From contig CAVSIY010000002.1 in assembly GCA_963728165.1 (NCBI GenBank), positions 62,001 through 126,000 on the forward strand: a stretch of 64,000 nt of DNA. The letters are read 5' to 3'. Of this stretch, positions 48,828-56,912 are shown one piece after another. The DNA comes from Hyphomicrobium_A sp963728165 (GTDB lineage Bacteria > Pseudomonadota > Alphaproteobacteria > Rhizobiales > Hyphomicrobiaceae). The stretch's first letter is position 1. Every line of letters begins with the position of its first letter. The notes under the pieces are model-generated. The model ran no database searches, was not told where the DNA came from, and was given only the letters and a program-made list of their open reading frames with translations. A program made the position numbers and the translations under genes.

Positions 48828-49520
48828 TCACTTGTCATCGTTGATGCGGACATGGCCGATCACGGCTTTAAGATTGTTCCAGGCCTCGGAGAACGTTCCG
48901 CCCTCGCTGGACGCAACGACCTGCTTCGACGTCATGGTGATGGTCCAGCACCCCGGCGTCACGGTCAACGTGACCTGAAAGTCCTTGCCGCCCTCGCGCA
49001 TCATCTCCTGCGACAGGATCTGCTCTGCCTGCTGCAGCGCCTCCCGCTTTTTTTCTTTGCGCAGCTGCTTGGCGCGCTGGCGCCGCTTGCGGCTGCACCA
49101 GGCTTCCCATGCCGCTTGGGGAACATCATCGGGAGCGGGCAAATAGGGGCTCGGGTCGAGCCGGTCGAGCGTGGCGAACAGATGCCCATACTCGAGGTCC
49201 GCAGCAGAAATGCCATAGCGGTCTCTCAGCTCTATCACCTTTGCAAGTGCAGACCTGGCTTCACCAGGGGTGCAGCCGCGGGCAACGGTCTTTTGCGAAA
49301 GAGCTCCGATCTTCTCGACCACGCGCTGCGGCGGATGCGCGGCGTCGGCTGCAGGATTGCAGTCCGGGCACGGCATGCGGGCGCTGCATTGACAGCCGCC
49401 TTCGATCTTCTCCGACCACGGGCGATCCGGGTGCTCCTCGCACACCCAGCCGACATCCTGGCATTTGGCGCAGTCCGGCACCTCGGCCGCTCCCCCTCGG
49501 GCCCGCTCAGATCCCATCAT
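48828..49520 (-). CDS. Zinc-finger plus DUF2786-like protein
   Basis: This 230-residue protein begins with a cysteine-rich domain (CAKCQDVGWVCEEHPDRPWSEKIEGGCQCSARMPCPDCN) resembling a DnaJ-type or ribbon zinc site. A DUF2786-like helical segment follows (KIGALSQKTVARGCTPGEARSALAKVIELRDRYGISAADLEYG), then a charged coiled region (RKRRQRAKQLRKEKKREALQQAEQILSQ) and a beta-like C-terminus (DFQVTLTVTPGCWTITMTSKQVV). The role is unknown. Such modules are frequent near phage and integrative elements. The start is one of two adjacent ATG codons (49520/49517). Confidence 0.7.
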   Translation of the reverse strand: MMGSERARGGAAEVPDCAKCQDVGWVCEEHPDRPWSEKIEGGCQCSARMPCPDCNPAADAAHPPQRVVEKIGALSQKTVARGCTPGEARSALAKVIELRDRYGISAADLEYGHLFATLDRLDPSPYLPAPDDVPQAAWEAWCSRKRRQRAKQLRKEKKREALQQAEQILSQEMMREGGKDFQVTLTVTPGCWTITMTSKQVVASSEGGTFSEAWNNLKAVIGHVRINDDK

Positions 49521-49908
49521 GACAGAAGATGCGTGGCATCGTGAACCCCGAGCCAACGCTTGGCGACGGGGGCGCAACACCCGCGCCGCCTCCTTTGCAC
49601 GCGGCCTGTTGCACGAAAGGCGGGGTGTCATATTCCGGTATCCCCCAATCTCTCTGAGAGGCTTCTGACGATCTCAGCTCAGCCGGCACCACTTCAATCT
49701 CAAAGACTTAGCTCGTGCCGGACACCCTCGCGGTCGAGGTATGCTGCAGCGCGCGGCAAGCACACCCAGCGACCAATCGCAGCGATCGATTTGACGCTCC
49801 GGCTTCCGGCAATGCTCCAACTCGTCATATGCTCAACTTTGGGCGCATTTCGGTCGTCTTAGTGCCGCTTCGCGCGGCGCGCCGGCGGCGCGAGAAGAGG
49901 TGGACAGT
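49521..49908. other. Divergent gap containing candidate attR
   Basis: These 388 bases lie between the zinc-finger gene and the glyoxalase-fold gene, which diverge. The only distinctive feature is CTCAGCCGGCACCA at 49678-49691, identical to the 3' end of tRNA-Thr. Ribosome site AGAGG lies eight bases before the next ATG. No promoter pair stands out. Confidence 0.45.
49678..49691 (+). repeat. Candidate attR, copy of tRNA-Thr 3' end
   Basis: An exact 14-base copy of the last 14 bases of tRNA-Thr (CTCAGCCGGCACCA), direct orientation, 1616 bases downstream of the original. Flanking bases are unrelated, so the match is not part of a longer duplication. Confidence 0.5.
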
Positions 49909-51351
49909 ATGAACGATGTAGCTCACGTCGCCACGGGGCGTTCCTCTCCGGGCTTGCGCTACAAGAACGTCGACGCAGCCATCAAGTGGCTGTGCAGCGC
50001 CTTCGGGTTCGTGCTGCGTTCCGCCGAGAGAGACGCTAGCGGCCGCGTAACCTACGCGGAGCTGTCTTTTGGCAGCACCATCATAATGGTCGGCGGCGTC
50101 AGCGGCTTCGATATCGACCGGTTCATGACCCAGCCCAGCGACATCGGCGGCGCCGAGACGCAGTGCTGCTATTACGTCGTCGACAACCTTGACGCGCAAT
50201 ATGCCAGAGCGCGCCGCGCCGGCTGCGAGATCGTCATCGATATGCAGACCCGCTCCAATGGGGCACGCGCCTTCACCTGCCGCGATCCCGAAGGGCATCT
50301 GTGGTGCTTCGGGACCTACGATCCGTGGCAGAGCTTATCGATTGCGCCCGATCGGCCCGATCCTGCCCCTAAGACAAAGGTGCTTGCCGGCGACAGGACC
50401 GCCGCGGCGCAGCGTCCGGCGCCCAAGTTTCCTGTCCGCCTCGCCGCAGGCCTGTCGATGGCAGTGGTGGTGTCGGGCGTGGTAGCGGCCTGGATCTATG
50501 GCGAGGCCGAGCAGACCTCGCGCGAGGCAACCGCGGCGCCGACAGCCTCGATCGGCCCGGAGCGCGTGGTCAGCATCGAGCTCGGCAAGGAGGCGTTCCA
50601 GAGTGCGATCAAGACCGTGCGGTTGCGTCTGGCCGTCGAGCGGCGCTCAAGACGGGCGGCCCAGCGTGCCTCCAAGGCGGCGCAAGCGGAGGCCGCCGAG
50701 GAGCGAAGCCAGCGGATCGCGGCGGAACAGTCAGCCGAGAAGCTCGCCCAACAGCTGGCGCTGGCCCAGCAGGCAGCCGCGCAGGCACAGAGCGCTGCCA
50801 AAACCGCGCAAGACAATCTTGCCAAGGAGCAGGCCGCCACGCCGCAAGAGCGCAACCGCCTTACGCGTGAGGTCGAGGAGGCCCGACGGGCCGCTGCAGG
50901 TGCGCGCGCCGAGCTCGCCCGCGCTCAGGGCGCAACGCAAGCCGCCGAGCAAGAGGCCAAGGCGACGCGCGCGCGGCTTACCTTCGTCCGCCTCAACGCG
51001 AAGGAAAACTCCGAGAAAGCCATCGCTCAGATCCGCAAAGAGCTGTCGGGTGAGAAGGCCGCACGCGAGGCGGCCGAGCACGAGGCCGAGAGTGCGCGTG
51101 ACGACCTCGCGCGCGAGCGGGACCTGAAACAGGCCGCATGGCGCACCGTAGAGCAATTGAAAAGACGGCTGGCGGCCGCCGGGGTTCAGGTCAGCAGTGA
51201 ACAATCGCAGCTGAAAAAGGCTGTGGCCAGGAGGAAGGCCAAGGCAGCGGAGCAACCGAAGCCTACCGCAGCAAGCACCGGCTCGACGCGGGAGAAGGGC
51301 TGGACCCTCAATGGCGGCCCCGTCTTCGCCAAAGATACCGGACCGCCATGA
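49909..51351 (+). CDS. Glyoxalase/VOC domain fused to a membrane helix and coiled coil
   Basis: This 480-residue protein has three parts. Residues 14-140 form a VOC (glyoxalase/bleomycin-resistance) fold: GLRYKNVDAAIKWLCSAFGFVLRS...CRDPEGHLWCFGTYDPW. Residues 177-197 are a membrane helix (VRLAAGLSMAVVVSGVVAAWI). Residues about 225-435 are a long Ala/Glu/Arg/Gln coiled coil. The VOC domain resembles the PhnB-like group, which often lacks full metal ligands. This fusion is unusual; it may tether the VOC domain at the membrane with the coiled coil on the other side. Start at 49909 has AGAGG upstream. Confidence 0.75.
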   Translation: MNDVAHVATGRSSPGLRYKNVDAAIKWLCSAFGFVLRSAERDASGRVTYAELSFGSTIIMVGGVSGFDIDRFMTQPSDIGGAETQCCYYVVDNLDAQYARARRAGCEIVIDMQTRSNGARAFTCRDPEGHLWCFGTYDPWQSLSIAPDRPDPAPKTKVLAGDRTAAAQRPAPKFPVRLAAGLSMAVVVSGVVAAWIYGEAEQTSREATAAPTASIGPERVVSIELGKEAFQSAIKTVRLRLAVERRSRRAAQRASKAAQAEAAEERSQRIAAEQSAEKLAQQLALAQQAAAQAQSAAKTAQDNLAKEQAATPQERNRLTREVEEARRAAAGARAELARAQGATQAAEQEAKATRARLTFVRLNAKENSEKAIAQIRKELSGEKAAREAAEHEAESARDDLARERDLKQAAWRTVEQLKRRLAAAGVQVSSEQSQLKKAVARRKAKAAEQPKPTAASTGSTREKGWTLNGGPVFAKDTGPP

Positions 51352-51825
51352 GCTGCCGGCTGGCGCCGAGCGAGTAAGGCCCCCGATCGCCATCAGGGGG
51401 GCGCACACCGGTCAAGCCCCGGTTTGCTCGAAGGTCTGGCCCCCATCGCATCACCCGCGGCGACCTCTGCCTGACATTTTGCTCGGGGGGCGGCGTGCGT
51501 GGCACCGGCGACCGGCGTCCAGAAAAATCGACGTCCAGAAAATAAGAGAGCCCGGCCGCCGAGCCGGGCTCCAAGGACTTCCGATCACACCTACCGCCGT
51601 GGTGGCAAGCTTTACGGCGGCGGGCGTGACATGAGTTTGCCATAGGTCGTGTTGTTGGCCAAAATCAGTCTTTCTTGGGTACGAACGCCATTCTCCACCG
51701 GGTCGGGCGCACCGCTGGCCAATGTCGCGCCGACACACACACACGCGCGCACTTCGCCCCTTGCCCGCAGCGCGCCGATGTGGCACTCGACGGGCGCCCG
51801 ATCCTCGTCCCGCCAGGAGCCCATC
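51352..51825. other. Intergenic region with two hairpins
   Basis: These 474 bases follow the VOC fusion gene. A stem GCCCCC/GGGGGC (51379-51384 with 51397-51402) and a stronger one at 51549-51570 could end transcription. A short run of alternating CA/CG dinucleotides occurs near 51730-51750. Ribosome site AGGAG precedes the small gene at 51826. No other gene is supported. Confidence 0.4.
51549..51570 (-). terminator. Perfect GC-rich hairpin, terminator-like on the minus strand
   Basis: AGCCCGGC (51549-51556) pairs perfectly with GCCGGGCT (51563-51570) around CCGCCGA-like loop bases. On the minus strand it is followed by CTCTTATTTTC, giving a T-rich tail; on the plus strand there is no T run. 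No minus-strand gene feeds it, so it may instead act as a bidirectional 3' end for the VOC gene about 200 bases away. Confidence 0.4.
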
Positions 51826-51954
51826 ATGGACCTCAAGACCGTACTCATCGTCGCACTGGTCGTGGCCGTCGCCGTCCTCGGCTATCTCTACTACGAGAGC
51901 CAGCAGACCAGCGTGCGGGTGGACCTGCCGGGCGTCAAAATCGAGGCCAAGTAG
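51826..51954 (+). CDS. 42-residue single-helix membrane protein
   Basis: The small ORF MDLKTVLIVALVVAVAVLGY followed by LYYESQQTSVRVDLPGVKIEAK has one N-terminal membrane helix (residues 5-22) and a short polar tail. AGGAG stands six bases before the ATG, a strong ribosome site. Proteins with a VRVDLPGVKIE-type tail are frequent small hypotheticals in alphaproteobacteria. Function unknown. Confidence 0.6.
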   Translation: MDLKTVLIVALVVAVAVLGYLYYESQQTSVRVDLPGVKIEAK

Positions 51955-52112
51955 TAAAGCGGAAACCTTGAGCTCCGCCGCCATCTGACCCGCCCCTGCG
52001 GACGCGGCCAATCCGCGCGCGCTGTGCCACTTATGTCATGGCGCCTGACTGGCCGCTGCACTAGCATTGGCGCCACGCCAGACGCCGGCGCATAGAGTAG
52101 CGGATCCGATTC

Positions 52113-53213
52113 ATGCCCACACCGGCTGATCTTCTGGCTGCCGATCGTACGGCGATCCCGGCGGTGAGCGTGGAGATTGCCTCGGTCGCCACCGCCGTGC
52201 CCCGGCACGTGGTCACGCAGGAGGACGCGAAATTTCGCGCCCAGAAGGTCTACCCGCAATATGCGCGCCTGGAGGCGCTCTACACCAACACCGGCATCGA
52301 CACGCGCTACTCGGTAGAGCCCGTGCCGTGGCACCTCACCACGCACACCTGGGAGGAGCGCATGGCCTCCTACCAGCCCAACGCGCTGGAGCTTCTGGAG
52401 CGGGTCGCCACCCAGTCGGTCGCCGAGGCGGGGCTCGCCCTGCGCGACATCGACATCATCGTGACCAACACCATCACCGGCCTCTCGATCCCGAGCCTCG
52501 AAGCGCGCCTGATGAACCGGCTGGGCTTCCGTCCCGACGTGGAGCGGCTGCCCATCTTCGGGCTCGGCTGCGGTGGCGGCGTCGGCGGGCTCGCGCGCGC
52601 CACCCGCATGGCGCAGGCGCGCCCGGGCGCCAACGTGCTGTTCCTCACCGTCGACCTGTGCTCGCTCTGCCTGCGCGTCAACGACTCCAGTCTGGCCATG
52701 TTCGTCTCCGCCGCACTCTTCGGCGATGGCGCCGCCGGCGTCGTCTTGTCGAGCCACTCCGGCGAGCGGCGCGGAAAGGCTGCCGCGCGCGCCCGCGTCG
52801 GCGCCCAGGGCGACTACTTCTGGTCGAACACCGAGCACATCATGGGCTGGGACATCAAGAACGACGGCTTCGGCGTGGTCCTGAGCCCCGAATTGCCCAC
52901 CTTGATGCGGGAGCGGCTCGGCGAGGCGCTGTTTCCTTTTCTGGCGCGCGAGGGCCTGTCGCTCGCCGACTTCGACGGCCTGCTCCTGCACCCCGGCGGC
53001 AGCAAGGTTTTGGAGACGGCGGAGGACTCGCTCGGGCTCTCCCGTGACCAGATTCGCTACTCCTGGCAGGTGTTGAAAGAGTACGGGAACATGTCGTCGG
53101 CAACCGCACTCTTCGTCCTGAAGGCCGCGCTCGCCGACAATGCGCACGGGCGCTATCTGCTCGCCGCCTTCGGACCCGGCTTCTCCGCCTACTTCATCGT
53201 GCTCGAGCTCTAG
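52113..53213 (+). CDS. Type III polyketide synthase (chalcone synthase-like)
   Basis: This 366-residue thiolase-fold condensing enzyme has the chalcone-synthase triad: Cys153 in FGLGCGGGVGGLARA, His293 in LLLHPGGSKVLE and Asn326 in EYGNMSSATALFVL. The second-half motif FGPGFSAYFIVLEL is family-typical. Such enzymes extend acyl starters with malonyl-CoA and cyclise to alkylpyrones or alkylresorcinols. The nearby ICMT-like methyltransferase and flavin oxidoreductase (54140-56703) match the partners of SrsA- and BpsA-type synthases, pointing to phenolic lipids. The alternative, an FabH-like ketosynthase, is disfavoured by the Cys-His-Asn context. Confidence 0.88.
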   Translation: MPTPADLLAADRTAIPAVSVEIASVATAVPRHVVTQEDAKFRAQKVYPQYARLEALYTNTGIDTRYSVEPVPWHLTTHTWEERMASYQPNALELLERVATQSVAEAGLALRDIDIIVTNTITGLSIPSLEARLMNRLGFRPDVERLPIFGLGCGGGVGGLARATRMAQARPGANVLFLTVDLCSLCLRVNDSSLAMFVSAALFGDGAAGVVLSSHSGERRGKAAARARVGAQGDYFWSNTEHIMGWDIKNDGFGVVLSPELPTLMRERLGEALFPFLAREGLSLADFDGLLLHPGGSKVLETAEDSLGLSRDQIRYSWQVLKEYGNMSSATALFVLKAALADNAHGRYLLAAFGPGFSAYFIVLEL

Positions 53214-53230
53214 CCCGCACCTCGCGGCCT

Positions 53231-53929
53231 CTAAGCAACGAGCTTCTCGATCTTGGCAAACTGGCTCAGGCTCAGCCAGGCCTTCAAGCTCCCTTCGAGT
53301 GCGCGGTTTCCCGTGATCGTCAAGCGGCCCTTATCCTTTGCGTGCGCAATTTCCGCGTAGCCCATCCAAATTTCGGTCATGGTCCTGAGGTCTGTCGCTA
53401 GGTAAAGATCGACGTCGAAGCCCGGATCGACCGAGCACAGGTCGGCACCGTTGCCGGGCTCGATTACCAGCCACCAGTTCCGCTGTGCTGCCGCGAGATC
53501 GCCGAAGATGAATTGAATGACGCTTCTGCGATTGGGCATCGGCGTCACGTCGATGTTGCGCCGGATGTCCCACATCAGAAGGTTGGGATCGAGATTCTTC
53601 AGGGACGCCTCCGATTCAATCCACCTCTGGCCCCAAATTCCGACGGACTCGATAACTGGCGCCAACTCACGGCCCGCTTCCGTCAAACGGTACTCGAACA
53701 CGTCTTTTTCGTCGGGAACTTTGGAGCGCACCACGATGCCTGCGCGTTCGAGATCCTTCAGGCGCTTCGATAGCAAAGCGGGCGACATCCGCGGCAACCC
53801 CCGCCGCAGATCATTGAACCGGGTCGAACCGCAGACGAGCTCGCGCAGGAGCACGAGCGTCCATCGCGCACAAAGGATCTCCGCTGCCATCGCAACGGGA
53901 CAGAACTGATTGTAGCTGCCCTCACTCAT
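53231..53929 (-). CDS. HxlR-family transcriptional regulator
   Basis: This 232-residue regulator has the HxlR winged helix at about residues 8-100 (CPVAMAAEILCARWTLVLLRELVCGSTRFNDLRRGLPRMSPALLSKRLKDLERAGIVVRSKVPDEKDVFEYRLTEAGREL). A C-terminal domain of about 120 residues resembles an SCP2/sterol-carrier-like ligand pocket, seen in some long HxlR proteins. The cysteine near the start (Cys10) is where quinone- or electrophile-sensing HxlR proteins keep a redox Cys. It is divergent from the tautomerase gene over two palindromes. Confidence 0.88.
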   Translation of the reverse strand: MSEGSYNQFCPVAMAAEILCARWTLVLLRELVCGSTRFNDLRRGLPRMSPALLSKRLKDLERAGIVVRSKVPDEKDVFEYRLTEAGRELAPVIESVGIWGQRWIESEASLKNLDPNLLMWDIRRNIDVTPMPNRRSVIQFIFGDLAAAQRNWWLVIEPGNGADLCSVDPGFDVDLYLATDLRTMTEIWMGYAEIAHAKDKGRLTITGNRALEGSLKAWLSLSQFAKIEKLVA

Positions 53930-53954
53930 GGGACATTCCTTCGACCGCGCACGG

Positions 53955-54037
53955 CTTCAATCATTTGAAGGGTACGGCTCACCGGGAGCCAAGACTAGTT
54001 CAGTTTCTGTATCGGGCGGATTCACTTCCTGAACTAG
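53955..54037. promoter_or_regulatory. Two palindromes between hxlR-like and tautomerase genes
   Basis: CTTCAA-TCAT-TTGAAG (53955-53970) is a perfect 6-base inverted repeat 25 bases from the regulator start codon. CTAGTTCAG (53995-54003) and CTGAACTAG (54029-54037) are perfect 9-base arms 25 bases apart. These are candidate operators for the HxlR dimer controlling both divergent genes. Confidence 0.5.
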
Positions 54038-54118
54038 GCATCCGGCGACTGGATATGGGATGAGCCGGCCTCGGCGGCGGAAACCGATCCGCAGCGTCCG
54101 CAGATGAAAGGAAGAGCC

Positions 54119-54340
54119 ATGCCACTCGTCGACATCCAGCTAATCGAAGGCGTCTTCGACAAGAGCCAAAAGGAATCCATGATCCGCAAGGTCACGGATG
54201 CCATGGTCGAGATCGAGGGCGAATCCATGCGCGGCGTAACTTGGGTGCGCGTGCACGAGGTTGCGAGCGGCAACTGGGGCATCGGCGGGAAAGGGCTGAC
54301 AACCGCCGATGTGAAGGCCCTGCAATCGCAGGGCAAGTGA
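54119..54340 (+). CDS. 4-oxalocrotonate tautomerase-family protein
   Basis: This 73-residue protein begins MPLVDIQLIEGVFDKSQKESMIRKVTDAMVEIEGESMRGVTWVRVHEVASGNWGIGGKGLT. After removal of Met, Pro1 is the catalytic base of the tautomerase superfamily; the Arg of TWVRVHEV and the Gly-rich WGIGGKGLT loop fit. It isomerises unsaturated keto acids or related enols. AAGGA lies six bases before the ATG. It is divergent from the HxlR regulator, which may sense the compound it processes. Confidence 0.9.
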   Translation: MPLVDIQLIEGVFDKSQKESMIRKVTDAMVEIEGESMRGVTWVRVHEVASGNWGIGGKGLTTADVKALQSQGK

Positions 54341-55477
54341 AACCCGGGCCCAGGCACTCACGCGCCTGGGCACTCGCATCGCGTCGATGCCTCTTATGCG
54401 CGTCAGGCTCGCAGCGAGCCGCGCCAGGGACGGTATCGCCGCGGTTGCGGCAACGCCCAAGCGCCGCGTCGGCGCCCACTTCAAGCTCGCATCGACGGCG
54501 CGCGCCCACAGCATCTGGGTTTGCGTGCGCGCCAGGAAAGCGCTCTGGAACTCGTGCGCGGGCGCTCCCTGCAAGACTGCGTGCGCGGCGGCGAGGCCCG
54601 ACGACAGCGCCAGCGAGGTGCCATCGCCGGTGAACGAGGGAATGACGCAGAGCTGGTCGCCGATGGCATAGACGTTGGGCGCGATCGCCTCCTTACGCGT
54701 ATAGCCGTAGGGGATGGCAGAAACGGCGGCTGGACGGGCGGATAGGAACTGCGCGCCCGACAGCATATCGCCGACCGCGGAGGACTGCCGCGCGAGATGG
54801 TCGAGCTGCGCCGTCCAGTCGGCGCCCACCGTGCGCATCGCAGCCGGATCCATCATCCAGCAGATGCTCGCCTTGCTGTCCTCGATTATGCAGGCGCCGA
54901 TGTAGCCGCCGCGGTAGCTGACGAGCTGCACGATGCCGGCGAGTGCGCGCGCCGCCGGCTCCGAAGGCGCGAGGCTGATCTTGTAGGCGGTTATCGCGCC
55001 CTGGCGGCGCGACCAGCCCCGCATGTTGTGCTTGCCCGTCGCCAGCGCGGCGCAGCGGGCGGTGAGCATCCGCGTGCCGGTCCTGATGCGCACGGCTCGG
55101 CCGTGAGGCTCCAGCGCCGTGATGGCCTCCCCGCGGATCACCTCGGCCCCCGCCGCGGCGGCCTTGGCGAGAAGCGCCTCGTCGAGAGCGAGCCGCGACA
55201 GCCCCGCCGCCGCAAAGGGAAGCTCGACCGACGCCGTCCGCTCTCCCGTCACGAGCCGCAGATTGGTGATGCGCGCGGCTCCCATGCCGCCGACATCGAG
55301 GCCGAGATGGCTGAGCAGCTCCTGCGCCTCCGTGCTGAGGAAATCGCCGCAGACCTTGAGCGTCGGCTTCGCCGTGCGCTCGATGACGGCAACACGCGCG
55401 CCAGCGCGCGCCTGCTCGAGCGCGAAGGCAGCACCCGCCAGCCCGCCACCGACCGCTATGGCATCGAAGTCCGGCAT
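54140..55477 (-). CDS. FAD-dependent oxidoreductase of the polyketide cluster
   Basis: The protein begins MPDFDAIAVGGGLAGAAFALEQARAGARVAVIERT with the Rossmann GGGLAG motif and has the second FAD motif YAIGDQLCVIPSFTGDGTSLALSSGLAAAHAV, as in geranylgeranyl-reductase-like and SrsC-like monooxygenases that hydroxylate alkylresorcinols. As read the frame gives 445 residues, but homologous sequence fades near 54400 and the last 70 or so codons lie antisense to the tautomerase gene. A hairpin at 54348-54371 suggests the true end is near 54370, so the stop may have been lost or there is a frame error. Confidence 0.75.
   Translation of the reverse strand: MPDFDAIAVGGGLAGAAFALEQARAGARVAVIERTAKPTLKVCGDFLSTEAQELLSHLGLDVGGMGAARITNLRLVTGERTASVELPFAAAGLSRLALDEALLAKAAAAGAEVIRGEAITALEPHGRAVRIRTGTRMLTARCAALATGKHNMRGWSRRQGAITAYKISLAPSEPAARALAGIVQLVSYRGGYIGACIIEDSKASICWMMDPAAMRTVGADWTAQLDHLARQSSAVGDMLSGAQFLSARPAAVSAIPYGYTRKEAIAPNVYAIGDQLCVIPSFTGDGTSLALSSGLAAAHAVLQGAPAHEFQSAFLARTQTQMLWARAVDASLKWAPTRRLGVAATAAIPSLARLAASLTRIRGIDAMRVPRRVSAWARVSLALRLQGLHIGGCQPFPADAPVAARNLVHAHPSYAAHGFALDLDHGIRDLADHGFLLALVEDAFD
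54348..54371. terminator. Bidirectional hairpin between convergent genes
   Basis: GCCCAGGC (54348-54355) pairs perfectly with GCCTGGGC (54364-54371) around an eight-base loop, eight bases after the tautomerase stop. There is no T run on either strand, so termination would be weak or Rho-assisted. It lies inside the apparent C-terminal extension of the flavin oxidoreductase frame. Confidence 0.45.
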
Positions 55478-55555
55478 GGTGCGATTACGGCATGGGGAGT
55501 CCCAAGGCACAATGAACGGGAGGCCACAGCTTTAAGAGAATTTGGCTTGCTGACG

Positions 55556-56188
55556 TTAGCGCCCTCTCATCCGGGCGAGCCACCGGCCGACGCCGACGAG
55601 CGCCAGCTCGAGCATAAGGAACGCTGCGACGAGGCCGGCAATGTTGAGAAGAGTTTGCGGGTATCCGAGTTCGGGCACGTCGATAAAGGGATAGGGATAC
55701 CAGCCGCTGACCGCGCCGTGGGCGAGCGTCCACAAGGTGTAGAGGGCGGGAAATGCCAGGCAGGCGAGCCCGTTCCTCCAGGCGACATCCCCCTTCGGCA
55801 CGAACAAGAGCCAGTCGAGCACGAACAGCGGCGGCATCACGTAGTGCAGCACGTGCTCGAAGAAGAGCGTCCACCCTTGGGCGTGTCCGGTATTGCGCAG
55901 GAGCAGGTAGTACACGGTGCCGACCACGATGATGTAGCCGGCGATCGCCGTGCGCACCGAAGGGCGCTCGAGAAAGCGGCCGATGCGAGAGGCTGGCGCC
56001 GCCACCGGCGCTAGCAGCGCGCACGCGGCCAGCATGTTGGTCAGGATGGTGAAGTAGCTGAAGAAGTGCACGGTCCCGGTCAGCAGGGTTCCTCCATCGA
56101 GCACGACCAGCCAATACTGGATGCCGACGGCGAAGAGGCCGATGGCGCCGGCGATCGTGCGGTAAAGGTTCCTGATCGAGGCCGGCAT
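55556..56188 (-). CDS. Pr6Pr-family integral membrane protein
   Basis: This 210-residue protein has six membrane helices: SIRNLYRTIAGAIGLFAVGIQYWLVV, HFFSYFTILTNMLAACALLA, AIAGYIIVVGTVYYLLLRNTG, FEHVLHYVMPPLFVLDWLLFVPKG, LACLAFPALYTLWTLAHGAVSGWYPYPFID and LNIAGLVAAFLMLELALVGVG. The pattern FSYFTILTN...HxxxHxxxP...YPYPFID is that of Pr6Pr/FAR-17a-like proteins, possibly lipid hydrolases. ATG overlaps the methyltransferase stop by one base. Confidence 0.82.
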   Translation of the reverse strand: MPASIRNLYRTIAGAIGLFAVGIQYWLVVLDGGTLLTGTVHFFSYFTILTNMLAACALLAPVAAPASRIGRFLERPSVRTAIAGYIIVVGTVYYLLLRNTGHAQGWTLFFEHVLHYVMPPLFVLDWLLFVPKGDVAWRNGLACLAFPALYTLWTLAHGAVSGWYPYPFIDVPELGYPQTLLNIAGLVAAFLMLELALVGVGRWLARMRGR

Positions 56189-56703
56189 CAGTCGCCGCGC
56201 CGCTCGGCAAGCGCTGCGTCCTCCAGCAGGATTTTGTAGTAGAGCACCGCGCTCCACACGCAGCCGAAGATCACCCCAATCGCCGCTTCGCCAAAGACGA
56301 GCGGCAGCAGGAACGTCTCCGCGATGGTGATCACGTAGTTGGGGTGACGCAGGTAGCGGTAGGGACCGCGGCGCACGACCGGAGCCTCGTTGAGCGTAAT
56401 GATGCGGTGCGTCCAGTAGCGCCCCAGCGTGGCGATGACCCAATAGCGCACCACCTGCAACAGCAGATAGAGCGCGGCGAGCGGCCAGATCACCGCCGCG
56501 GTGGCGGGGATGAGCAGGAAGATCGCAGCGATCCAGGCGAGATGCGTGATGGCGACGACGGGATAGTAGTCGCGGCCCGCCTCGCGTCCGCCCTCCGCGA
56601 TGAGCCGGGCCGTGTTGCGCGCCGAGTAGACCTCCTCCAGGCCGCGCTGAAGGAGAATGAGAAGAGCCGCGATCTGCGCCGCTCCGAAGCTTTGCTCCAG
56701 CAT
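56188..56703 (-). CDS. Isoprenylcysteine carboxyl methyltransferase (ICMT)-like protein
   Basis: This 171-residue integral membrane methyltransferase has four hydrophobic helices and the ICMT catalytic block GPYRYLRHPNYVITIAETFLLPLVFGEAAIGVIFG; PYRYLRHPNY binds SAM. In SrsB-type clusters such enzymes O-methylate alkylresorcinol products of a type III polyketide synthase. It begins the three-gene minus-strand operon (ICMT, Pr6Pr, flavin oxidoreductase). The synthase lies 3.5 kb away on the other strand. Confidence 0.85.
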   Translation of the reverse strand: MLEQSFGAAQIAALLILLQRGLEEVYSARNTARLIAEGGREAGRDYYPVVAITHLAWIAAIFLLIPATAAVIWPLAALYLLLQVVRYWVIATLGRYWTHRIITLNEAPVVRRGPYRYLRHPNYVITIAETFLLPLVFGEAAIGVIFGCVWSAVLYYKILLEDAALAERRGD

Positions 56704-56912
56704 GGGGTCCCCGGGACAAGGCGAATCAATTTACGCGCGTGTGCGCGGCAGGCCGCGAGTATGCGTCATCCCCGGCCACCTGCAAAACCGCATGCCGCGC
56801 TCCGCCGGCCACTTCTTATCGCTCATGGCAAGCTCTCCTTGGCTTTCCCGGGGAGAGACCGTATGAGGCGCCTTCAAGTTCGCCCGTTCACGTCGCAAGG
56901 CTTTTCCACACG

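Noticed and set aside
51730..51750. Short run of alternating CA/CG dinucleotides, considered as Z-DNA or a simple repeat locus
   Set aside because: Only about ten units and in a GC-rich gap; not long enough to support a functional claim.
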